A model generated the notes under the pieces. It worked only from the letters and a program-made list of their open reading frames with translations, had not been told where the DNA came from and made no database searches. Source: Fibrobacterota bacterium (lineage in GTDB: Bacteria > Fibrobacterota > Fibrobacteria > UBA11236). Taken from it: 64,000 nt of DNA. The first letter of the stretch is position 1. The number at the start of each line of letters is the position of its first letter. Both the position numbers and the translations under genes were made by a program. Location of the stretch: NCBI GenBank assembly GCA_947466585.1, contig CANIEU010000001.1, positions 298,414 through 362,413 of the forward strand, given 5' to 3'. This document shows positions 17,408 to 26,477 of this stretch, piece after piece.

Positions 17408-18298
17408 ATGTCTTTAACAGCCTTCTTCCTCTGCGCCGGCTATGGCACGCGACTCCGACCCTATACCGACCGCGTTCCCAAACCCTGCATTCCCTTTCTC
17501 GGCCAAAGCGCGTTGGAGCTCAACGTGCGCGCCACAGACGCGGCTCTCAAGCCCGATCGCCGCATCGCGAACGCCCATCATCTTCCCGATGCCGTGCGCG
17601 CGACCGCGAACCCGTTGGGTCTCGACGTGATTTTCGAGCCGGAGATTCTGGGCACGGGAGGCGGCCTCGCAAACGCTGCGCACATCCTGCGCGACACCGA
17701 CCACTTTCTCGTTCACAACGCCGACCTGATTCACTCCATCGACCTTGCCGCGCTGTATCGCGACCACCTGGATTCGGGAGCGATGGCCACGTTGGCTGCG
17801 CTCTCGGTGGAGCGCGGCGCGAACACGCTGTCGGTTTCACTCGAAAGGGATTTGCTTGGTGTGCACGGCTATGACGGCTTCGGCGGAGACTCTCACGAAG
17901 CGAAACGTCTGACCTTCGCGGGCATCGCGTTTTATCGGCGCGACGCACTGGCCTTTATCGCAGACGGCGCATCCGACATCAAGCCGGGATGGATGGCCAC
18001 CTTGCGCGGCGGCGGAAAGATCCGGGTCGTGGATGTTACCGGGGTTCCGTGGTACGACTTCGGCACCCCGCAGGGATTATGGGAAGCGCTCAAGTACCGC
18101 ATGGAGAGCGCGGGTGACTTTGCCTACGGCTATACGGCCGCCGCTGGAATGCAGCCGCGTGTCGACAACGAAGCGGGCATCGATCTTCCCGAGGGCCTGA
18201 AAAACGTGGCGGTCTACGAAGCCCCGCGCATTCCGCTCGAGGCAGGCACCACCAACCTGCTCACCGGATTCGACTTCGACTGGAAAGTGCGCCCCTAG
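17408..18298 (+). CDS. Sugar-phosphate nucleotidyltransferase, MurU-like
   Basis: This is a 296-aa enzyme of the NTP-transferase family. The signature CAGYGTRLRPYTDRVPKP binds the nucleotide, GTGGGLANA contributes to substrate binding and VHNADL carries the metal-binding Asp. It lacks the hexapeptide repeat domain of GlmU. The sequence is compatible with MurNAc-1-phosphate uridylyltransferase (MurU) or mannose-1-phosphate guanylyltransferase. The NamZ-like neighbour favours the first; gmd downstream, which needs GDP-mannose, favours the second. No kinase (AmgK) is next to it. It starts right after repeat element E without a Shine-Dalgarno sequence. Confidence 0.75.
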   Translation: MSLTAFFLCAGYGTRLRPYTDRVPKPCIPFLGQSALELNVRATDAALKPDRRIANAHHLPDAVRATANPLGLDVIFEPEILGTGGGLANAAHILRDTDHFLVHNADLIHSIDLAALYRDHLDSGAMATLAALSVERGANTLSVSLERDLLGVHGYDGFGGDSHEAKRLTFAGIAFYRRDALAFIADGASDIKPGWMATLRGGGKIRVVDVTGVPWYDFGTPQGLWEALKYRMESAGDFAYGYTAAAGMQPRVDNEAGIDLPEGLKNVAVYEAPRIPLEAGTTNLLTGFDFDWKVRP

Positions 18299-18300
18299 GG

Positions 18301-18360
18301 CAATGATCAATGAACGCAGGGCATTCGTCTTTGAGCATTGTTCATTGTTCACTGTTCATT
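18301..18360. repeat. Inverted heptamer-repeat element F
   Basis: The left arm (18301-18315, CAATGATCAATGAAC) pairs with the right arm (18336-18360), which reads TTGTTCA, TTGTTCA, CTGTTCA in steps of seven. The spacer is 20 bases. The element begins three bases after the stop of the nucleotidyltransferase gene. Confidence 0.7.
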
Positions 18361-18479
18361 CCATTTGTCCCCGGGATTGAACCCCTGTTTTTCTCCGAAT
18401 TTGAGCCCCGGCAGGGTCTCGAACAGGGCAAAAAACCGGAAAATACCCCGCCCGGTTGCTAATTTATCCCCCTCACCTG

Positions 18480-18501
18480 CTTTCGCAAAATTATGCGAAA
18501 G
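18480..18501. promoter_or_regulatory. Palindrome upstream of gmd
   Basis: CTTTCGCA and TGCGAAAG are exact inverted copies around AAATTA, 36 bases before the gmd start. It may be an operator or a 5' untranslated hairpin. The rest of 18361-18536 holds no recognisable signal apart from A-rich patches. Confidence 0.4.
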
Positions 18502-18536
18502 CGCATGCAGACGATCCAAGGACGGACAGGACGGAC

Positions 18537-19577
18537 ATGACCAAGAAAATTGCGCTGATCACGGGCATCACCGGACAAGACGGTTCTTACCTCGCCGAAA
18601 TCCTGATCGAAAAGGGATACGAGGTGCACGGCATTGTGCGTCGAACCTCGCTGTTCAACCGCACCCGCATCGAGGACGCGATGTCCGCCGCGCGTAAGGC
18701 CGGCAAGGTCTACGAACTGCATTACGGCGACATGTCGGATTCCAGCAGCCTGAACCGCATTCTGGCCCTCGTCCGCCCCACCGAAGTCTACAACCTCGCG
18801 GCGCAGAGCCACGTGCGCGTGTCGTTCGATTCGCCCGAATCCACCGCTGATGTGGACGCTACCGGCGTGCTGCGCCTGCTCGAAGGCATCCGCAGCAACA
18901 AGCTCGATACGCGCTTCTACCAGGCTTCCACTTCCGAACTGTACGGCAAGGTGGTCGAAACCCCGCAAACCGAAAACACGCCGTTCTACCCGCGCTCGCC
19001 GTATGGTGTCGCCAAGCTGTACGGCTTCTGGATCACCAAGAACTATCGCGAAGCCTACGACATGCATGCCAGCAACGGCATTCTGTTCAACCACGAGTCG
19101 CCGCGCCGCGGCGAGAACTTCGTGACCCGCAAGATCACGCTCACGCTGGCGAAGATCAAGGCTGGCAAGGGTGAGACGCTGCGCCTCGGCAACATGGACG
19201 CCAAGCGCGACTGGGGTTACGCCGGCGACTACGCCGAAATGATGTGGATGATGTTGCAGCAGCCCAAGGCCGACGATTACGTGGCCGCCACCGGCGAAAT
19301 GCACACCGTCCGCGAGTTCGTGGAAAAATCGGCTGCGATCTGCGATTGGGACATCGTGTGGGACGGAACGGGTGAAAACGAAAAAGGCCGCGACCGCAAA
19401 ACCGGGAAGATCCTCGTCGAAGTAGACCCGAAATTCTACCGCCCGGCCGAAGTGGAACTGCTGCTCGGCAACCCAGCCAAGGCCATGAGCCAGCTCGGGT
19501 GGAAGCCCAAGGTCAAGTTCGAAGGCCTCGTCGAAATGATGATGAAGGCCGACTTGAAGGAACAGGGCCTCGGCTAG
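18537..19577 (+). CDS. gmd: GDP-mannose 4,6-dehydratase
   Basis: This enzyme makes GDP-4-keto-6-deoxymannose from GDP-mannose, the first step to GDP-fucose, GDP-rhamnose or GDP-perosamine. The 346-aa protein begins [20 protein letters not shown], contains the family block STSELYGKV and the Y-x3-K motif in SPYGVAKLY, and ends with the family-typical [17 protein letters not shown]. The ATG at 18537 is preferred over earlier in-frame codons because the Gmd N-terminus begins there. No fcl, rmd or per gene follows, so the final sugar is unknown. The stop codon abuts repeat element G. Confidence 0.95.
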   Translation: MTKKIALITGITGQDGSYLAEILIEKGYEVHGIVRRTSLFNRTRIEDAMSAARKAGKVYELHYGDMSDSSSLNRILALVRPTEVYNLAAQSHVRVSFDSPESTADVDATGVLRLLEGIRSNKLDTRFYQASTSELYGKVVETPQTENTPFYPRSPYGVAKLYGFWITKNYREAYDMHASNGILFNHESPRRGENFVTRKITLTLAKIKAGKGETLRLGNMDAKRDWGYAGDYAEMMWMMLQQPKADDYVAATGEMHTVREFVEKSAAICDWDIVWDGTGENEKGRDRKTGKILVEVDPKFYRPAEVELLLGNPAKAMSQLGWKPKVKFEGLVEMMMKADLKEQGLG

Positions 19578-19724
19578 AAATATGAAATTGGAAATATGTG
19601 CCGCTTGAATGAGGTCGCGAAGCGAACGAATCAGTATGAAAGGAACGCCAAGTCAGAGCGCTGTTTCTGATTTGGGCACGCATCTTCCCCGATTTCTGAT
19701 TTCTAATTTCATATCTCTGATTTC
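19576..19724. repeat. Inverted heptamer-repeat element G
   Basis: The left arm (19576-19598) has GAAATATGAAATTGGAAAT; the right arm (19691-19724) has ATTTCTG, ATTTCTA and ATTTCAT words. About 19 of 23 positions pair. The word set is nearly that of element C, 6 kb away. The left arm overlaps the gmd stop codon, and the right arm ends three bases before the next ATG. Confidence 0.75.
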
Positions 19725-19727
19725 CCC

Positions 19728-20915
19728 ATGTACTCCCTCTACAACTATTTCCTGAACCGCAAATGGTCGGGACCGGTTTGGGGCACAGCGTTCCGTTTCG
19801 GGTTGCGACTGCGGGCCGCGTTTCATGCGGCGCGCGATCTGCAAGGAAGCCTATTCTCCCGCGCGCCGCGCGCGCCCGTTCACGGCGAGGCCGCACTCCG
19901 TAAAATCCTCATCGTGCGTATAGACCGCGTGGGCGATATCGTACTCTCCACGCCTGCATTGCGGGCTCTGCGGCGCGCGCTCCCCGATGCCGAAATCGAT
20001 TATCTCGTACAGGCCAAATACTCTGGCTTGTTGAACAACTACGCAGGCTGGACACGCGCAATAGGCTGGAAAGACATCGATGATGCGTCCGAGCGGGCGC
20101 GCCTTTCGGAACAACTCCGCGCGCACGGTTACGATGCGGCGATCATCGGCAGCACCGCGACCGCGGGATACCGCCTCGCCCGCGAGGCCGGCATTCCCGT
20201 CCGCATCGGATGGCGTGCGAAGGGCTTCGGCCACACGCTCACCGCCGCCCTACGCGATGACCGCGCCACGGCCGATCGTCATCAGGTCGAAAACAACCTG
20301 CGCCTGCTTGAGCCCCTCGGCATCACCGACCCGCACCCTGTGTTTCCAGGAATTGAAACGGAGTCGGGCAAGGCCCAGCGCGCCCGTTTTCTTGCCGAGC
20401 ACGGCATCGCCCCCGAGGAAAAAATCCTCGTGCTGCATCCGGGATCCTTCTCTCCCCGCGTGCGCTGGGCCCCAGAGAAATTCGCCGAGCTGGCGGAGCG
20501 CGCTGCCGAAGCCGGCATGCGTATCGTGCTGCTCGGATCGGGCGCCACCGAACGCGACCTTGTCGGCCACATCTGGGATCTCTCCGGCCGCCGTGCTGTG
20601 AAAGCCCTCGATGCCTTCGACCTCGAAGGTCTGTTCAGCTTCCTTGCCCACACCCAGGTTTTCGTGGGCAATTCCACGGGGCCCATGCACGTGGCCGCCA
20701 GCGCGGGCGCCTGGACGATCGCCGTTTTCGGAAGCCGCTATCCCCTCGACCGGCACGAACTCTGGCGCCCGTGGGGCCCCAAGGGGATCGTGATCGAAAG
20801 CAAAACCGCCACCTGCTGCGGCATGCCGTGGACCTGCCGCGACATGCCCTGTCTTCGAGAGATTCCCGCACAACAGGTTTGGGATGCCGTACAGGGTGCT
20901 TGGACAGGTTCCTAA
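19728..20915 (+). CDS. Glycosyltransferase family 9 (heptosyltransferase-like)
   Basis: This is a 395-aa GT9 enzyme, the family of ADP-heptose:LPS heptosyltransferases. The first Rossmann half shows ILIVRIDRVGDIVLSTPALR and ALPDAEIDYLV. The second shows the nucleotide-sugar site HPGSFSPRVRWAPEKFAEL and FVGNSTGPMHVAASAGAWTI. A Cys-rich tail (CCGMPWTCRDMPC) is a common feature of the family. About 50 residues precede the core. It probably transfers heptose to a core oligosaccharide on the cytoplasmic side. There is no ribosome-binding site, since repeat element G reaches to the start codon. Confidence 0.88.
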   Translation: MYSLYNYFLNRKWSGPVWGTAFRFGLRLRAAFHAARDLQGSLFSRAPRAPVHGEAALRKILIVRIDRVGDIVLSTPALRALRRALPDAEIDYLVQAKYSGLLNNYAGWTRAIGWKDIDDASERARLSEQLRAHGYDAAIIGSTATAGYRLAREAGIPVRIGWRAKGFGHTLTAALRDDRATADRHQVENNLRLLEPLGITDPHPVFPGIETESGKAQRARFLAEHGIAPEEKILVLHPGSFSPRVRWAPEKFAELAERAAEAGMRIVLLGSGATERDLVGHIWDLSGRRAVKALDAFDLEGLFSFLAHTQVFVGNSTGPMHVAASAGAWTIAVFGSRYPLDRHELWRPWGPKGIVIESKTATCCGMPWTCRDMPCLREIPAQQVWDAVQGAWTGS

Positions 20916-20973
20916 AGGGATATTGAAGGGATCCTGAGGGAATCCTGAAGGGCTCAAACAGGGATCAAGTAGG

Positions 20974-20979
20974 TATAAT
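20974..20979 (+). promoter_or_regulatory. Candidate -10 box upstream of the rfbFG operon
   Basis: TATAAT followed by TGG stands 90 bases before the rfbF start; no good -35 hexamer is visible at the normal distance. The gap 20916-21068 also contains loosely repeated GGGAT...TGAA words and, before rfbF, a clear GCGGAGG binding site. It would begin the long co-directional run from rfbF to the glycosyltransferase gene. Confidence 0.35.
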
Positions 20980-21068
20980 TGGGGCCCTTACTTAGCCAAG
21001 TATTGAGCCATTGACCGGGGCCTGATTTCAGCAATGGGCACGCACGGATTTTAGCGGAGGACGCTTCC

Positions 21069-21836
21069 ATGAAAGTCGTGATGCTGGCGGGCGGATTCGG
21101 CAGCCGCCTTAGCGAGGAAACCCACCTCAAGCCCAAGCCCATGGTCGAAATCGGCGGGCGTCCCATCCTCTGGCACATCATGAAGCTGTACGCCGCCGCC
21201 GGCCACACCGAATTCATCATTTGCTGCGGCTACAAGGGATACGTTATCAAGGAGTATTTCGCCAATTACTTCCTGCATCATGGCGACGTCACCTTCGACC
21301 TCGCCAAAGGCAGTATGGAGGTTCACCAAAACGGTGCGGAGCCCTGGAAGGTCACGTTGGTGGAAACCGGCGAAAACACCATGACGGGCGGACGTCTGCG
21401 CCGCGTGCGTCATCACCTGGATGGCGGCACCTTTGCGTTTACCTACGGCGACGGCGTCAGCGACGTCGATCTGAACGCCTTGCTGAAATTCCATAAGGCC
21501 CACGGCCGCAAGGCCACCCTCACCTCGGTGCAACCCCCGGGCCGTTTCGGCGCCATCGACATGGACGGCGATGCGGTCACGCGCTTTCACGAGAAGCCGC
21601 AGGGAGAAGGCGGTTGGGTCAACGGCGGCTTCTTTCTGCTCGAGCCCTCCGTCATCGACACCATCGACGGCGACGATACCGTGTTCGAAAAACACCCGCT
21701 CGAAACCCTCGCCGCCACCGATCAACTCCGCGCCTTCAAACACAGCGGATTCTGGCAGCCGATGGATACCCTTCGCGATAAACAACACCTCGAAGACCTC
21801 TGGACGCGCGGCGAAGCGCCCTGGAAAACCTGGTAA
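21069..21836 (+). CDS. rfbF: Glucose-1-phosphate cytidylyltransferase
   Basis: This enzyme converts glucose-1-phosphate and CTP to CDP-glucose, the entry step for CDP-linked deoxysugars. The 255-aa protein begins MKVVMLAGGFGSRLSEET and continues KPKPMVEIGGRPILWHIMK, the signature of RfbF. The family block TGGRLRRV and the WQPMDTLRD region near the C-terminus are present. A GCGGAGGA site precedes the ATG. It is followed eight bases later by the CDP-glucose dehydratase, which confirms the pathway. Confidence 0.96.
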   Translation: MKVVMLAGGFGSRLSEETHLKPKPMVEIGGRPILWHIMKLYAAAGHTEFIICCGYKGYVIKEYFANYFLHHGDVTFDLAKGSMEVHQNGAEPWKVTLVETGENTMTGGRLRRVRHHLDGGTFAFTYGDGVSDVDLNALLKFHKAHGRKATLTSVQPPGRFGAIDMDGDAVTRFHEKPQGEGGWVNGGFFLLEPSVIDTIDGDDTVFEKHPLETLAATDQLRAFKHSGFWQPMDTLRDKQHLEDLWTRGEAPWKTW

Positions 21837-21844
21837 CGGGTTCC

Positions 21845-22981
21845 ATGAATCCTGCGTTCTGGAAAAACCGCCGCGTTCTCGTGACAGGCCACACGGGCTT
21901 CAAAGGCTCCTGGCTCACGCTGTGGTTGCGTGAGGTCGAGGCTCTCACCGCGGGCTACTCGCTGGCGGTACCCCCCAGCAAACCCGATTTGTTCGCGCTC
22001 GGTAAGCTCGCGCAAGACTGCACGCTCGACGCGCGCGGAGATGTCGGAGACCGGGCCGCGCTCCGCGCCGCCTTCGCCGAAGCCAAACCCGAAATCGTTT
22101 TCCATCTCGCGGCGCAACCGCTCGTGCGCGCCTCTTACCGCGACCCCGCCGAAACCTGGCGTGTCAATGTGCAGGGAACCCTCGCGGTGCTCGAAGCCTG
22201 TCGAGACTGCGACTCCGTAAAAACCATCGTGGTGATCACCACCGACAAGGTGTACGAAAACCCCGAGAGCGGGCATCCCTTCCGTGAAGACAGCCCGCTC
22301 GGAGGCTACGACCCTTACTCGGCGAGCAAGGCCGCCTGCGAGATCCTGTGCGCTTCGTGGCGGCGCAGCTTCCTTGCCGCCTCCACGGACAACGGCTCGA
22401 CCGAGCGTGGGGTCGGTCTCGCCACCGCGCGTGCGGGAAACGTGATCGGCGGGGGCGACTTCGCAGAAGACCGCCTCGTACCCGACCTGGTGCGCGCCCA
22501 CATCGCGAACTCGATCACGTCCTTACGCTACCCCGAGGCCGTGCGCCCCTGGCAGCACGTGTTGGAGCCCCTTGCCGGCTATCTGTTGCTGGCCGAAAAA
22601 CTTCACGCCGATCCCGTGACGTACGCAACGGCGTTCAATTTCGGACCCGACAAAAACGACTTCCGTCCCGTGCGCAACGTCGCCGACGGCATCTGCGCGG
22701 TATTGAGATCCCGGTGGGAACACCAACAATCGCCGCAGCCGCACGAGGCAGGCCTGCTCCGGCTCGACAGCTCGCGCGCCGAAACGCTGCTCGACTGGAA
22801 ACCGCAACTCCCGTTCGCCGAAACGCTGCGCTGGACCGCAGACTGGTACGCCGGATGGCTGCAAGACGGCGACGCCGCGGCCCGAGGACTTACGCTCGAT
22901 CAAATCCGAAACTATGCGCGTCTCGTTTCAAAAATGGCAGCACCTTCCGCTTTAGAAAATCAAGGAACCGCAGCACCATGA
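21845..22981 (+). CDS. rfbG: CDP-glucose 4,6-dehydratase
   Basis: This NAD-dependent dehydratase makes CDP-4-keto-6-deoxyglucose. It is 378 aa and begins MNPAFWKNRRVLVTGHTGFK, followed by GSWL, a typical RfbG start with the Rossmann motif GHTGFKG. The Y-x3-K motif lies in DPYSASKAA, and ARAGNVIGGGD is a subfamily mark. The stop TGA overlaps the ATG of the following methyltransferase, so they are coupled. The product is the branch point for the modification steps encoded next. Confidence 0.96.
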   Translation: MNPAFWKNRRVLVTGHTGFKGSWLTLWLREVEALTAGYSLAVPPSKPDLFALGKLAQDCTLDARGDVGDRAALRAAFAEAKPEIVFHLAAQPLVRASYRDPAETWRVNVQGTLAVLEACRDCDSVKTIVVITTDKVYENPESGHPFREDSPLGGYDPYSASKAACEILCASWRRSFLAASTDNGSTERGVGLATARAGNVIGGGDFAEDRLVPDLVRAHIANSITSLRYPEAVRPWQHVLEPLAGYLLLAEKLHADPVTYATAFNFGPDKNDFRPVRNVADGICAVLRSRWEHQQSPQPHEAGLLRLDSSRAETLLDWKPQLPFAETLRWTADWYAGWLQDGDAAARGLTLDQIRNYARLVSKMAAPSALENQGTAAP

Positions 22982-24213
22982 CCGCTATCGACCTCGCCTG
23001 CCGCTTTTGCGGCACGCCCCTGAAGCAATCCCTGGCGGATCTAGGCTCCACTCCGCTGTCGAACTCCTACCTGCGCGCCGAAGATCTGGAACGCATGGAG
23101 CCCACCTATCCGCTGCACGCCCGCGTCTGCGGGAGCTGCTTTCTCGTGCAGCTCGAGTCCTTCGAAAGCCCGCAGCACATCTTCAGCGAATACGCGTATT
23201 TCTCCTCCTACTCCGACTCTTGGCTGAAACACGCCAAGGCCTACGCCGAAATGGCGGCCATGCGCTTCGATCTGAATGCGAAGAGTCATGTGGTGGAGAT
23301 CGCCAGCAACGACGGCTACCTGCTGCGCTGGTTCAAGGATCTGGGCATTCCCGTACTGGGCATCGAGCCCGCCGCCAACGTGGCCAAGGTCGCCGAGGCG
23401 AACGGCATTCCCTCGCGCGTGCTGTTCTTCGGGCGCGAAACCGCCCGCGGACTTGTGGCCAACGGCGAATCCGCCGACCTGACCGCCGCCAACAACGTGC
23501 TCGCGCACGTGCCCGACATCAACGACTTCGTCGCGGGATTCTCCATTCTTCTCAAGCCCGAGGGCGTGTCCACGTTCGAGTTTCCGCATCTGTTGCAACT
23601 GATGGAAAAGCGCCAGTTCGATACGATCTATCACGAGCACTTCTCCTACCTCTCGCTCACCACCGTGCAGAAGATTTTCGGCACCCACGGCCTGCGCGTG
23701 TTCGACGTGCAGGAGATCCCCACGCACGGCGGCTCGTTGCGCGTGTTCGCCTGCCGCACCGACGCACAACATGCCGAGACGCCCGCTGTGGCCGAACTGC
23801 TCGAGCGCGAAAAAGCATTCGGCCTGACTGATCTGAAGCGCTATGCCGCCTTCCAAGAAGAGGTCAAGTCTCTCAAACGCGATCTCTTGTCGTTCCTCAT
23901 CGAGGCCAAGCGCGCGGGTAAGAGCGTTGCAGGCTACGGTGCGCCCGCCAAGGGCAACACCTTGCTGAACTACTGCGGCGTGCGCGGCGATTTCCTCGAC
24001 TTCACCGTGGACCGCAGCCCGCACAAGCAGGGTACCTGGCTGCCCGGAACGCGCATTCCCGTATACGCGCCTGAAAAAATCCGCGAAGAGAAACCCGACT
24101 ATCTGCTCATCCTTCCTTGGAACATCCGCGAAGAAGTGGTGGAACAGATGTCCCACATCCGGGAATGGGGCGGCCGCTTCGTTGTGCCCATCCCCGAAGT
24201 CAAGGTGCTTTGA
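22978..24213 (+). CDS. Zinc-binding sugar C-methyltransferase
   Basis: This is a 411-aa SAM-dependent methyltransferase of the type that adds a methyl group to C3 of NDP-4-keto-6-deoxysugars, as TylC3 and EvaC do. It has an N-terminal zinc domain (CRFCGTP ... CGSC), a SAM domain (VVEIASNDGYLL), and a C-terminal domain with HEHFSYLSL, THGGSLRVFA and the VAGYGAPAKGNT segment. Overlap with rfbG and the CDP-glucose context suggest a CDP-3-C-methyl-6-deoxyhexose (compare yersiniose- and virenose-type routes). No 3-deoxygenation genes (ddhC-like) are present. A second, distant member lies at 27604-28884. Confidence 0.85.
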   Translation: MTAIDLACRFCGTPLKQSLADLGSTPLSNSYLRAEDLERMEPTYPLHARVCGSCFLVQLESFESPQHIFSEYAYFSSYSDSWLKHAKAYAEMAAMRFDLNAKSHVVEIASNDGYLLRWFKDLGIPVLGIEPAANVAKVAEANGIPSRVLFFGRETARGLVANGESADLTAANNVLAHVPDINDFVAGFSILLKPEGVSTFEFPHLLQLMEKRQFDTIYHEHFSYLSLTTVQKIFGTHGLRVFDVQEIPTHGGSLRVFACRTDAQHAETPAVAELLEREKAFGLTDLKRYAAFQEEVKSLKRDLLSFLIEAKRAGKSVAGYGAPAKGNTLLNYCGVRGDFLDFTVDRSPHKQGTWLPGTRIPVYAPEKIREEKPDYLLILPWNIREEVVEQMSHIREWGGRFVVPIPEVKVL

Positions 24214-24241
24214 TACCGGTTCTGGATTTCGGGAATCACGC

Positions 24242-24781
24242 ATGTATTTCGAACCGCTGAAACTCTCCGGCGCCTTCCGCGTGTTACCCGACCGCAAGGC
24301 GGACGTGCGCGGCCACTTCGCCCGTACCTTCTGCGCCCGCGAGTTCGCGGAGCACGGACTCGCCTCGGAGCTCGTGCAATGCAGCGTTTCCTTCAATGAG
24401 AAGCGGGGCACGCTGCGCGGTCTGCATTGGCAGGCCGATTGGCACGCCGAAGACAAGCTCGTGCGCGTCACACGCGGCGCGATCTGGGATGTGCTCGTGG
24501 ACCTGCGTCTTGATTCGCCCACCTTCCGGCAATGGCACGGCGAGACGCTCAGTGCTGAAAACGGAGTCGGGCTTTACATTCCGCACGGCTTCGCCCATGG
24601 TTTCGTCACCCTCGAGGACGCTTCCGAAGTGTTCTACCAGATGTCGGAGTTCTTCGCCCCCGAATCAGCGCGAGGCGCACGCTACGACGATCCCGCCTTC
24701 GGCATCGACTGGCCCGAAATCGGCGCCCTCACCCTCTCGGATCGCGACCTCGCCTTCCCACCCTTCCAAATCGAATCATGA
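24242..24781 (+). CDS. dTDP-4-dehydrorhamnose 3,5-epimerase-like protein
   Basis: This is a 179-aa cupin epimerase of the RmlC family. It retains RGHFARTFC, QCSVSFNEKRGTLRGLHWQ with the catalytic-region His, and FIPHGFAHGF-like IPHGFAHGF. In this operon it probably acts on a CDP-4-keto-6-deoxysugar, before or after C-methylation, rather than on dTDP-sugars. It starts 28 bases after the methyltransferase and its last bases overlap the ATG of the next epimerase, so the genes are coupled. Confidence 0.88.
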   Translation: MYFEPLKLSGAFRVLPDRKADVRGHFARTFCAREFAEHGLASELVQCSVSFNEKRGTLRGLHWQADWHAEDKLVRVTRGAIWDVLVDLRLDSPTFRQWHGETLSAENGVGLYIPHGFAHGFVTLEDASEVFYQMSEFFAPESARGARYDDPAFGIDWPEIGALTLSDRDLAFPPFQIES

Positions 24782-25713
24782 CCACCGCCGCGCACGAAAC
24801 CGGGGCGCGCCGCGTGCTCGTAACCGGAGCCACCGGTTTCATCGGGCGGCATGCGCTCACCCCGCTCCGGAACCTCGGCTTCGAGGTACACGCTACCGCG
24901 CGCAGTGTTCCCGAGGATTCGCCCGCAGAAATCCATTGGCATGCCGTTGATCTTTTCGCGCCCGATGCGGTTGACGCTTTGTTGGCGATCATACGCCCGA
25001 CGCACCTGTTGCATTTCGCATGGTACGCCGAGCACGGGAAATTCTGGGAGAGTCCCTACAATCTGGATTGGCTCGGTGCCTCGGTGACTCTGCTTCGGGC
25101 CTTCGCCGAATCAGGTGGCAAGCGCTTCGTCGGCGCGGGCACCTGCGCAGAATACGACTGGACCGAAGCCGGGTCGGCAGCCGCGTACCGATTCGATGAG
25201 GATCGGACTCCCTTGCGACCGACCACACTTTATGGTGCGGCCAAGGCTTCGACCTTTCTCACCGGCTCCGCCTACGCCCGCAACACCGGCCTTTCCTTTG
25301 CCTGGGGGCGCGTCTTTCATCTCTTCGGCCCCGGCGAAGCCCCGGCGCGCATCGTACCAGCCTTGGCACGCGCCCATGCGCTCAAGGAGCGATTAGAATG
25401 CGGACCCGAAACGCAAACGCGCGACTTTTTGCCGGCTTTCGCGGTCGGAGAAGCTTTCGCCCACCTGTGCGCCTCCGAGGCGCAAGGACCGGTCAACATC
25501 GGTTCGGGCAGGGAGAGGACGTTGGGCGAGCTTTCTACCGCTATCGCCTCGCTGGCCGGTACTCAAGGCGACATCCGCTTCGGTGTTTTACCGGGCTCGG
25601 GTCCCGAACGGCTCGTTCCGCTCGTTCGCCGGCTGACCGCCGAAACCGGCTGGATTCCTCCGGTCGATCCCGACGCCGGATTGCGGGAAATGCTGCCGAA
25701 GATTTTATTTTAA
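24778..25713 (+). CDS. NAD-dependent epimerase/dehydratase, sugar 4-ketoreductase-like
   Basis: This is a 311-aa extended short-chain dehydrogenase with RVLVTGATGFIGRHALTPL at the start and a Y-x3-K motif in LYGAAKAS. The ATG overlaps the previous stop by four bases. In related CDP-sugar operons the last gene of this family is the 4-ketoreductase that yields the final sugar. An SVP-rich start and GTCAEYDWTE block are compatible with that role. The stereochemistry of the product cannot be read from sequence. Confidence 0.82.
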   Translation: MTTAAHETGARRVLVTGATGFIGRHALTPLRNLGFEVHATARSVPEDSPAEIHWHAVDLFAPDAVDALLAIIRPTHLLHFAWYAEHGKFWESPYNLDWLGASVTLLRAFAESGGKRFVGAGTCAEYDWTEAGSAAAYRFDEDRTPLRPTTLYGAAKASTFLTGSAYARNTGLSFAWGRVFHLFGPGEAPARIVPALARAHALKERLECGPETQTRDFLPAFAVGEAFAHLCASEAQGPVNIGSGRERTLGELSTAIASLAGTQGDIRFGVLPGSGPERLVPLVRRLTAETGWIPPVDPDAGLREMLPKILF

Positions 25714-25717
25714 CCCG

Positions 25718-26476
25718 ATGGCTCCTCCCACACATAACGCACTCCTCCGGTTCAAGATCCGCCTCACCAAGTGGATCTCCAAACGCGCTCCGGCCTGGTT
25801 GGTATACCGCATCCTCGTGCGCACTTCGACGATCCCGGACCAGGCGATTTTCCAAGAGGCCTTCCGTATTGCGGATCCGACCAAAACCGCGCTGGATATT
25901 GGTGCGAATCGTGGCATCGTTTCCTATTACATCGCCCGACGTTTTGCGAAGGTGCACAGTTTCGAACCCAACGCGGATCTGGCATCCTTTCTCAAAAAGG
26001 TGCTCCCTTCCAACTGCACCCTGCATCACTGCGCGCTCTCCGATACGCCGGGAGAGCATGAGCTCTCCGTCGTGCTTGAATCCGGTATTCCGATTCACGG
26101 CAAAGGCCGCATCCTCGAAACCTCGGGGTCTCCCGAAGCCTACGCCATTCAGAAGATCAAGCTTGAGACACTCGATGATCAGCGGATCGACAACATCGGT
26201 TTCATCAAAATCGATGTAGAAGGCCATGAAGACAAAGCGATCCAAGGCGGACTCGAGACGCTGCGCGCCAATAAACCCGTGCTCGTGATCGAAATCGAGA
26301 AGCGCCACACCGGCAAATCGCCGATGGAAACCATCACCCGGCTCGAAGCCTTGGGTTACGACGCGTTTTTCTTCGAGAACGGAACCAAACGACCGGTGAG
26401 TGCCTTCGAAGACCGTATGCAGGATCCGGATTACCCGTTGTATATCAACGATTTTCTTTTTGTTCCAAAAGCCTGA
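25718..26476 (+). CDS. FkbM-family methyltransferase
   Basis: This is a 252-aa SAM-dependent methyltransferase of the FkbM family. The SAM motif ALDIGANRGIVSYYIA and the acidic loop VHSFEPNADL are present, and the family mark GFIKIDVEGHEDKAIQGG is intact. Such enzymes usually O-methylate sugars in surface polysaccharides. It starts four bases after the preceding epimerase and ends one base before the glycosyltransferase start, so it belongs to this operon. Confidence 0.88.
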   Translation: MAPPTHNALLRFKIRLTKWISKRAPAWLVYRILVRTSTIPDQAIFQEAFRIADPTKTALDIGANRGIVSYYIARRFAKVHSFEPNADLASFLKKVLPSNCTLHHCALSDTPGEHELSVVLESGIPIHGKGRILETSGSPEAYAIQKIKLETLDDQRIDNIGFIKIDVEGHEDKAIQGGLETLRANKPVLVIEIEKRHTGKSPMETITRLEALGYDAFFFENGTKRPVSAFEDRMQDPDYPLYINDFLFVPKA

Positions 26477-26477
26477 A

